A DNA stretch of 9,365 bases. It comes from Balneolales bacterium. Lineage in GTDB: Bacteria > Bacteroidota > Rhodothermia > Balneolales > Natronogracilivirgulaceae. Positions 1 to 4,694 of this stretch are shown here, in pieces (within the stretch, counting starts at the first letter, position 1; each line of letters starts with the position of its first letter). The notes under the pieces are model-generated. The model made no database searches. It saw nothing but the letters and a program-made list of their open reading frames with translations, and had not been told where the DNA came from. The stretch spans positions 1 through 9,365 of the forward strand of contig SLHZ01000285.1 of the NCBI GenBank assembly GCA_007135895.1, written 5' to 3'. Position numbers and translations under genes: made by a program.

Positions 1-516
1 CTGCTCAGTGGCTGACCGGAAAGTTGCCATGGGGGGCGATTCACCCAGCAGCCGGACCCAGGTATTCATAGCATGGAAAGTGATGATTCCTTTCAGTTCA
101 TCACCGGAGGGCAGTTTTTCGTTGATGCGGAGGTCCAGGCTGGAAAAACCCGCACTGCCGTGGGCTTCCACCGCGCTGTACCTCAGGGAATTTTCGCCGA
201 TCATGACCCCGGGCATGTCCTCGTCGAACCGGCAGGCATCGGGCGGGTATTCGCTCAGTGAATAAAATATCGGCTTGCCCTTTTCGTAAACGGAGATGCT
301 GATGGCCGGGTGTTTATCGGGCATCGAATCCGGGTGCGACGGGTCCGCTTCCAGACTTTTGATATAACGGGTGGAAAACGGGCATCCATCGTAAAATATC
401 ACCACGAACTGGTATTTCCCGTCATCGGATATCCCGTCAAAATACCACCATTCATAGCTCCCGGGATCTGTTTTTGGATGGCGTACGTCCCTGTTGATAT
501 CGGATAGTAGGTGCAT
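1..516 (-). CDS. CrtC/AttH-type lipocalin-like protein, 5' part (3' end beyond window)
   Basis: This is an open frame of 172 codons with no stop, running leftward off the window edge. The start is ATG at 516-514; an in-frame TAA lies four codons upstream, so the start is well bounded. Residues 19-33 read GSYEWWYFDGISDDG, which matches the N-terminal signature of the hydroxyneurosporene synthase (CrtC)/AttH lipocalin-like family, where a Glu-Trp-Trp-Tyr-Phe-Asp block opens the first beta-barrel. The rest is rich in beta-strand-like segments, as expected. No signal peptide is visible, so the protein is probably cytoplasmic. Family members include carotenoid 1,2-hydratases and other hydratases or cyclases acting on hydrophobic substrates. 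Calling this a carotenoid enzyme would be a guess, because no other carotenoid gene is in view. The first ten residues before the motif are short compared with many members. There is no Shine-Dalgarno sequence. I am confident that the frame is coding, fairly confident of the family, and unsure of the substrate. Confidence 0.8.
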   Translation of the reverse strand, partial: MHLLSDINRDVRHPKTDPGSYEWWYFDGISDDGKYQFVVIFYDGCPFSTRYIKSLEADPSHPDSMPDKHPAISISVYEKGKPIFYSLSEYPPDACRFDEDMPGVMIGENSLRYSAVEAHGSAGFSSLDLRINEKLPSGDELKGIITFHAMNTWVRLLGESPPMATFRSATEQ

Positions 517-528
517 CAGCTGCTGTTA

Positions 529-558
529 TAAATAGAAGCGGGTTGGTGTTTTTGTCAT
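529..558 (-). promoter_or_regulatory. Candidate promoter of the CrtC-like gene
   Basis: On the minus strand an ATGACA box (558-553) is followed after 18 bp by TATTTA (534-529), which continues into an AT-rich TATTTATAA. Transcription would start near 522, only a few bases before the ATG at 516, giving a nearly leaderless message. That fits the missing Shine-Dalgarno sequence. The boxes resemble the general sigma-70 pattern and not the TAnnTTTG box described for Bacteroidetes, so the call is weak. Confidence 0.2.
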
Positions 559-587
559 CCGCAGCAACGGTGCGGGTTACAACCGTC

Positions 588-699
588 GTCCTGGCATAGA
601 CGACTTAGCATCGAAGTCCTGGCATAGACGACTTAGCATCGAAGTCCTGGCATAGACGACTTAGCATCGAAGTCTTGGCATAGCAGTCTTAGCATGGAA
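588..699. repeat. Four 28-bp tandem repeats, intergenic
   Basis: Units lie at 588-615, 616-643, 644-671 and 672-699. The first three are identical; the fourth matches at 23 of 28 positions. Each unit starts GTCCTGGCATAG and ends TTAGCATCGAA. There are no spacers, so this is a minisatellite and not a CRISPR array. Each junction contains an inverted repeat, GACTT-AGCATCG-AAGTC (602-618, 630-646, 658-674). The degenerate fourth unit keeps a related one, GTCTT-AGCATGG-AAGAT (686-702). The array lies between the terminator of the SGNH gene and the candidate promoter of the CrtC-like gene. A period of 28 is not a multiple of three and no gene covers it. Function is unknown. Confidence 0.93.
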
Positions 700-704
700 G
701 ATAG

Positions 705-746
705 AAAAAAAAATGGAGAACGAAGTCATCCTCCGCTCTCCATTTT
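705..746 (-). terminator. Rho-independent terminator of the porin-SGNH operon
   Basis: Read leftward, the arm at 746-734 (AAAATGGAGAGCG) pairs with the arm at 722-710 (CGTTCTCCATTTT). This gives 13 positions with one G-T wobble and an 11-base loop. The transcript then runs into nine consecutive U (complement of the A run at 705-713). It begins 20 bp after the TAA of the SGNH gene, exactly where a terminator is expected. On the plus strand the right arm is followed only by TTTTC, so rightward termination would be weaker. Confidence 0.9.
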
Positions 747-765
747 CTGGGTTCAACTGGTCCGG

Positions 766-2145
766 TCAGGGGAAGCGAACGCCTTCATAGGCGCTGATAT
801 TGACCGGCGACAAGGTGGCGCCATAGCCCCGGTTGATCGCCTCGATCACACCGTTGGCCACAACCGCATTCCCCCTTGGCGAAAGGTGCACACCGTCAAG
901 TGAGAAGAGACCACCTGTCACAAACTGGGTCGACAACAGCATGCCATCAAAGACCAGGCCGGTCCGGGCCTGCTGAAGTGTCGGATTCATATCCACATAA
1001 ACCAGTCCGGCACCCGATGCCGCAGTTTCAAGAGCGGTATTAAACTGTGTGGTGGCGGTATTGATGGCCTGGATCTGCTCCTGGCGCAAGGTAAACCGGT
1101 TCGGGATGGGCACCTGGCTTCCCCAGCGGGTGCGCAGGGAGTCCTGCGGAACGGAGAGCAGGATCAGGTCATTTTCCGTGGCAAGACGGAAGTTGACAAC
1201 CGCTGTCTCGGGATCCGCTATCAGGAATCCGTTTTGTCCGGCCTGGAAATCGGGTACCAGAGCGGGAATCTGCTCGTCCGGAACACCCATGGCTGCCAGT
1301 TGCGCCGCAAAACCGGCCCGCAGCATACCAGCCTGCTCGGCCGTCAGGACCAGCCCGTTCCAGGGTACGGTGGTAAAGAAGGGGATGGTGGTTATATCGG
1401 GGATACCGAGAACCACCCCTTTGGCGCCGCCTGCCGTCAGCGTGGCAATGATGCCATCCAGGCTTTGCTGGAAGACGTCCATGGGGGTGATATCCATCCC
1501 GCCGATGCCACCGTCCGGATTCCCACTGCCACCGCTGGTGGCATAGCCGAGCACATCGTTGTTGCCGATCCAGAGTGAGAAGAACGTAGGTTCGGCCAGC
1601 ATGGCATCGCCTACCACCGTTGCCATGGGATCGCTTTTGAACCGTGTGAAAAACCGATTGAAATTGCCGGCGCCCGCGGCGGAGTTGCCATATCCGGGTG
1701 TCACCAGGTGGAAGATGCGTGCTCCGGGAACGCCCACGTTATTAAACGGTCCGGTCTGCTGCCGACGGAAGATATCCTGCCCATCCGCAGCGGCGGGCTG
1801 GGGACTCAGGGTGGGCTGACCATCCGGACCGGGTACGAGCCGCAGTTCCAGACGGGCCTGGCCGTCTGCGTTCGAGCCCACACCGGGATTGACCAGTGGC
1901 TGGAAGAAGTCGCCGCCGCCGGCCTGCTTCATCTGCTCCGCCAGAATTGCCGGGAAGGCATTGAGCTGCCCGTCACGGTGCAGGGCATTATCGGCATAGC
2001 CGGCCGTGAGGGAGTTGCCGACCGCCACATAGCTGGAGAAATCCACCGTGCCGGAATCGGGGGTGCGTTCGCTGACATTCGGCTCACACTGCATCAGTAC
2101 CAGTGCGGCCACAGCAAGGGTGAAAAGGGATGTTAACCGCTTCAT
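766..2145 (-). CDS. SGNH/GDSL-family hydrolase lipoprotein
   Basis: A 459-residue exported protein. The N-terminus (Lys2, Arg3, hydrophobic stretch 4-18) ends in LVLMQC with Cys20, a plausible lipobox although Gln at -1 is unusual; it should be an outer-membrane or periplasmic lipoprotein. SGNH blocks are visible in order: block I GNSLTAG at 43-49 (nucleophile Ser45; the classic GDSL Asp is Asn here), block II GVPGAR at 138-143, block III GNND at 194-197 (Asn196), and block V SLDGVHLSPRGN with Asp417 and His420. All catalytic residues are thus present, so an active esterase or lipase is likely; the substrate is unknown. Long inserts between the blocks make it larger than minimal SGNH enzymes, as in Bacteroidota relatives. 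It is the second gene of a leftward operon, 18 bp after the FadL-like gene, with a terminator 20 bp downstream. There is no Shine-Dalgarno sequence before the ATG, so translation may depend on the upstream gene. Confidence 0.9.
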   Translation of the reverse strand: MKRLTSLFTLAVAALVLMQCEPNVSERTPDSGTVDFSSYVAVGNSLTAGYADNALHRDGQLNAFPAILAEQMKQAGGGDFFQPLVNPGVGSNADGQARLELRLVPGPDGQPTLSPQPAAADGQDIFRRQQTGPFNNVGVPGARIFHLVTPGYGNSAAGAGNFNRFFTRFKSDPMATVVGDAMLAEPTFFSLWIGNNDVLGYATSGGSGNPDGGIGGMDITPMDVFQQSLDGIIATLTAGGAKGVVLGIPDITTIPFFTTVPWNGLVLTAEQAGMLRAGFAAQLAAMGVPDEQIPALVPDFQAGQNGFLIADPETAVVNFRLATENDLILLSVPQDSLRTRWGSQVPIPNRFTLRQEQIQAINTATTQFNTALETAASGAGLVYVDMNPTLQQARTGLVFDGMLLSTQFVTGGLFSLDGVHLSPRGNAVVANGVIEAINRGYGATLSPVNISAYEGVRFP

Positions 2146-2163
2146 AGTCTTGGATATTATGGA

Positions 2164-3432
2164 TTAAAAGGTGTATTGCAGTGAGACTCCGGGGATGAAG
2201 GCGAGTGTCCTGAATTCGCCTACCGGGACTTTGCCGATAGTTCCGGCATCGATGGCGGACTGTTCGGACTGTTCCCGAAGTGAGGAGGTAACCACGAGCA
2301 GCGAGGCGTTCAGGCCAAGCCGGGGTGTGATTTCCACGCCAAAACCTCCGGAGATGCCAATACGGTCGACATCAGGGGTTTCGGGAGTGATATAGCCTTC
2401 GTCAACCGGCGAGGGATCATAATAGCTGCCCAGCCGGATCTGGAGCCAGTCGGTGGCATCCACTTCGGTGCCGATCCGGAAAATCCAGCGGTCGTTGAAG
2501 TTCCGGGGATCGTCAAAACTCTGAACCGCAGCTGTTTCTGTTTCAAAATCAAATTTCAGGCTCTCATAGGCGCTCCAGAAAGTCAGGTTGGCATCGAGAT
2601 TAAGCCGGATATTGTCGGTCGGCTTGATTCCCAGACCGATGCTGAGCACGGCAGGAAGCGGCAAAGTGGCATCGAACTTGTTGCCCGGCGGGAAATTCGG
2701 GGTCAGTGACACCGGGACGTTGAAGTCGGCGTCTCCCCCTTCCACGGACATATCCACCTGGGAGCGGTAAGCCACTCCGAGGGAAATCATGTCGTTGACT
2801 TTACCATAAACACCGACATTAAAGCCCATGGCGGTGGTCGTTCCGTCAAGCTCCACGAGTCCGAATTCTCCATCTTGATCGGTAACCGGCAAATCACGCT
2901 GCAGGTTTACCGCACCATAGGCGAAAATGAAACCGGCGCCAATACCGATACGGTCATTGATATTATAGCTGAGCGTGGGCTGGATAAAAATGGCCGTCAG
3001 TGAGATTTCACGAAGCATAAACCGGTACTTCCACCCTTCTTCCCATCGAAGCGAGTTGCCGTAAGGGGTGTAAACACCCAGACCGGCACGCAGGTTGGAG
3101 ACAGGGGTATCAAAACCGGCATAAATGCCGAACGGGGTCCGGAGGTCACTGTCGGTTGCCGCTGTGTAGGAGGAAGGGGCCGGAGCGCGATATACTGTGC
3201 TGATGAAGGTGGCATTGCTTCCCAGCAGGATACCGGTGTGATCCAGGGCGGCAAGGCCTCCGGGGTTCATGCCGATGGTGGCTACATCCAGAGGCATGCC
3301 CATACCGGTATGCCCCATGGCGATCTGACGCTGTCCAAGCAAGTTGAGCTGGTATCCGCCTGCCATAACGGAACTCGCAGCAAGACAGACGACCAATAGT
3401 CCGGCCGTCATAACCGTTGCAATTTTTTTCAT
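2164..3432 (-). CDS. OmpP1/FadL/TodX-family outer-membrane transport protein
   Basis: A 422-residue outer-membrane beta-barrel that probably lets hydrophobic molecules such as long-chain fatty acids through the outer membrane. Residues 1-24 form a classical signal peptide (two Lys, hydrophobic core, cleavage after VMA24). The mature N-terminus GGYQLNLLGQRQIAMGHTG and the MNPGGLAAL stretch (Asn56-Pro57) correspond to the FadL hatch domain with its conserved Asn-Pro motif. The remainder shows alternating, aromatic-rich strands typical of a barrel (for example GVYTPYGNSLRW), and the protein ends in SLQYTF with a terminal Phe, the BAM-recognised C-terminus. The length is close to that of E. coli FadL. 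The ATG at 3432 has a good ribosome-binding site, unlike the other genes here. It is first in an operon with the SGNH lipoprotein, a pairing I recall as common in Bacteroidota, suggesting that the hydrolase releases or processes what the channel imports. The ligand cannot be read from the sequence. Confidence 0.93.
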   Translation of the reverse strand: MKKIATVMTAGLLVVCLAASSVMAGGYQLNLLGQRQIAMGHTGMGMPLDVATIGMNPGGLAALDHTGILLGSNATFISTVYRAPAPSSYTAATDSDLRTPFGIYAGFDTPVSNLRAGLGVYTPYGNSLRWEEGWKYRFMLREISLTAIFIQPTLSYNINDRIGIGAGFIFAYGAVNLQRDLPVTDQDGEFGLVELDGTTTAMGFNVGVYGKVNDMISLGVAYRSQVDMSVEGGDADFNVPVSLTPNFPPGNKFDATLPLPAVLSIGLGIKPTDNIRLNLDANLTFWSAYESLKFDFETETAAVQSFDDPRNFNDRWIFRIGTEVDATDWLQIRLGSYYDPSPVDEGYITPETPDVDRIGISGGFGVEITPRLGLNASLLVVTSSLREQSEQSAIDAGTIGKVPVGEFRTLAFIPGVSLQYTF

Positions 3433-3440
3433 GTTCGGTG

Positions 3441-3448
3441 TCCTTTTT
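3441..3448 (-). promoter_or_regulatory. Ribosome-binding site of the FadL-like gene
   Basis: On the minus strand AAAAAGGA ends eight bases before the ATG at 3432. It is the only convincing purine-rich Shine-Dalgarno-like element in the window and supports the chosen start. A loose Bacteroidetes-like -7 box (TACTTTTA, 3460-3453) lies just upstream, but no matching -33 element is evident. Confidence 0.6.
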
Positions 3449-3518
3449 GATTTAAAAGTATGTGATGTTAATCAGATAGTCAGGTTCGGTGTATGATCTG
3501 AAGGTCCATAATCTGAAA

Positions 3519-3534
3519 ACGGCCCGGAGGCCGT
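3519..3534 (-). other. Short GC hairpin with UNCG tetraloop in the FadL-like gene leader
   Basis: Read leftward, ACGGCC-TCCG-GGCCGT forms a perfect 6-bp stem closed by C(UCCG)G, a member of the very stable UNCG tetraloop class, and is followed by TTTTC. It lies about 85 bases upstream of the porin ATG. It could be a leader structure or weak attenuator if transcription starts upstream of it; the U tract is too short for a confident terminator call. Confidence 0.45.
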
Positions 3535-3737
3535 ATTCCTGCAAGGACTGCACGATGTCGCCACAACAACAGACGCGGCGCTCCTGTCAGCCCGGTTTGC
3601 CTGATCATAAACCCCGAATGGACAGGATAATTCGGCCGAAGCCGGCCTGACCGATCATAACTGGCAAACACGACATAATTTAACAGAAAGATAACGATAT
3701 GCCAACGCCATATTTTTAATAATTGGCCTACCTCCTT

Positions 3738-3779
3738 GTTTTTTTGTGCGTTTACATGGTTTTTTTGTATGTTTACGTG
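3738..3779. repeat. Two adjacent 21-bp T-rich tandem repeats
   Basis: The copies at 3738-3758 and 3759-3779 match at 18 of 21 positions. Each is GTTTTTTTGT, two variable bases, GTTTAC, one variable base, TG. The 21-bp period equals two helical turns, so a protein binding both copies would meet them on the same face of the DNA. The second copy contains TATGTTTA (3768-3775), one mismatch from the Bacteroidetes -7 box TAnnTTTG, and TTTG at 3743-3746 lies 21 bp before it. A promoter or operator role for maf is possible but unproven. Confidence 0.7.
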
Positions 3780-3883
3780 CCCTGTCCGGGAAGCAGATTC
3801 TTCCGGATTGCTTACGCCGCATTGGGCTCCGGTATTTCGATCAATGTTTTTATAACCATGTATACCAATGAGTTATTTATCTC

Positions 3884-4552
3884 ATGACTCCATCAAAAAC
3901 ATCCGAGACAACGAACAAAAATAATCGCCATGCCCCGGTCGGGGAAAAAAGTCTGAGGATCGTTCTGGCTTCGGCCAGTCCCCGACGTCAGCAACTCCTC
4001 AGCCAGATCGGGCTTGATTTTGAGGTTATTACCCCTCACTGCGATGAAACGCAAAAGCCCGGCGACCGTCCCGGTATCCACGTGGAAAGACTGGCCATTG
4101 AAAAAGCGACGGATGTCGCCACCGGCTGCACTCAGGCTCTGGTTATCGGAGCCGACACCATAGTGGTGCTGGACCGTGTGATTCTTGGCAAACCCGAAAC
4201 ACCGGAACACGCCGTGGAGATGCTTCTTCAGTTGAGCGGACGGACCCATCAGGTTTTTACCGGTGTTTCCTTGATCCGGACCGGGGAGGAGGGCCTTTTT
4301 TTACAGAAAAACTCCTTCCATGAAATCACCGAGGTGACCTTCGGCCGGCTGCGAAAAAGTGATATCGAAGCCTACGTAGCCTCAGGGAGTCCGCTCGATA
4401 AAGCCGGATCGTATGGCATCCAGGACGACCTCGGCGCGCTGTTTGTCCAACGAATCAATGGAGATTATTACAATGTGGTGGGGTTTCCGCTCTTCCGCTT
4501 TTACACCGAAGTCAATAAGATGATACCCGGACACGTTACTCCTTTCAAGTAA
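3884..4552 (+). CDS. maf: Maf-family nucleotide pyrophosphatase (dTTP/UTP type)
   Basis: A 222-residue cytoplasmic house-cleaning enzyme that hydrolyses non-canonical or excess nucleoside triphosphates to monophosphate and pyrophosphate. The Maf signature LASASPRRQQLL is at residues 28-39 (Ser-x-Arg nucleotide-binding loop). It is followed by ERLAIEKA (68-75), GADTIV with the catalytic base Asp91 (89-94), ILGKP (100-104), GRTHQVFTG (119-127) and LDKAGSYGIQ (171-180), then INGDYYNVVGFPL (191-203). The DKAGSYGIQ block is typical of the YhdE-like subfamily acting on dTTP/UTP and not of the YceF-like m7GTP enzymes. The Maf core begins only near residue 25, so there is a polar N-terminal extension of about 24 residues. 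No in-frame ATG, GTG or TTG lies between it and the core, and an in-frame TGA lies just upstream, so ATG 3884 is the only usable start. There is no Shine-Dalgarno sequence. The next gene follows after 142 bp. Confidence 0.95.
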   Translation: MTPSKTSETTNKNNRHAPVGEKSLRIVLASASPRRQQLLSQIGLDFEVITPHCDETQKPGDRPGIHVERLAIEKATDVATGCTQALVIGADTIVVLDRVILGKPETPEHAVEMLLQLSGRTHQVFTGVSLIRTGEEGLFLQKNSFHEITEVTFGRLRKSDIEAYVASGSPLDKAGSYGIQDDLGALFVQRINGDYYNVVGFPLFRFYTEVNKMIPGHVTPFK

Positions 4553-4579
4553 TATCACCGGACCCGCGGAATTCTGTAT

Positions 4580-4642
4580 ATAACACACGTATTACCATTC
4601 ATAACACCCTGAATTCGGCCTACAACACCCTCGAACAAAGTT
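4580..4642 (+). repeat. Three AACAC boxes spaced 21 bp apart upstream of the TPR gene
   Basis: AACAC occurs at 4582, 4603 and 4624, exactly 21 bp apart, in the contexts ATAACACACG, ATAACACCCTGAA and ACAACACCCTCGAA. The last two are the most alike. The spacing puts them on the same face of the helix. They lie in the 142-bp gap between maf and the TPR gene, 50-115 bp before its ATG, where an operator could sit. The rest of this gap shows no clear terminator or promoter. Chance cannot be excluded for so short a core. Confidence 0.35.
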
Positions 4643-4694
4643 CGCGTCAACCCGGATTTCAGTCCGCGTCTGGCCGAATGTTTTTTCCATCACC

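Larger units (their letters stand above)
3433..3883. other. Divergent intergenic region between the FadL-like gene and maf
   Basis: These 451 bp separate two divergently read units and must hold promoters for both. No convincing gene is present: a 63-codon minus-strand frame at 3480-3671 has no signal, motif or ribosome-binding site. The half near maf is AT- and T-rich. It holds an inverted repeat GCCAA (3701-3705)/TTGGC (3723-3727) around an AT-rich loop, the 21-bp tandem repeat at 3738-3779, and a TATAAC box at 3851-3856. A second short inverted repeat, ATGAG (3868-3872)/CTCAT (3881-3885), overlaps the maf start codon and could hide it in the message. No tRNA or riboswitch was recognised. 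Confidence 0.6.

Noticed and set aside
8..507. Plus-strand frames at the left edge
   Set aside because: They oppose a minus-strand frame of 172 codons that carries the EWWYFD signature of the CrtC-like family.
588..699. CRISPR array, suggested by a 28-bp direct repeat
   Set aside because: The units abut directly with no spacers, and no cas gene is in view; this is a simple tandem repeat.
1049..1578. Plus-strand open frames within the SGNH gene
   Set aside because: The minus strand there encodes a complete SGNH protein with all catalytic blocks; the plus frames have no recognisable features.
3480..3671. 63-codon minus-strand frame in the intergenic region
   Set aside because: It has no ribosome-binding site, no domain or membrane signal and an Arg/Pro-rich composition; it overlaps the leader of the FadL-like gene.
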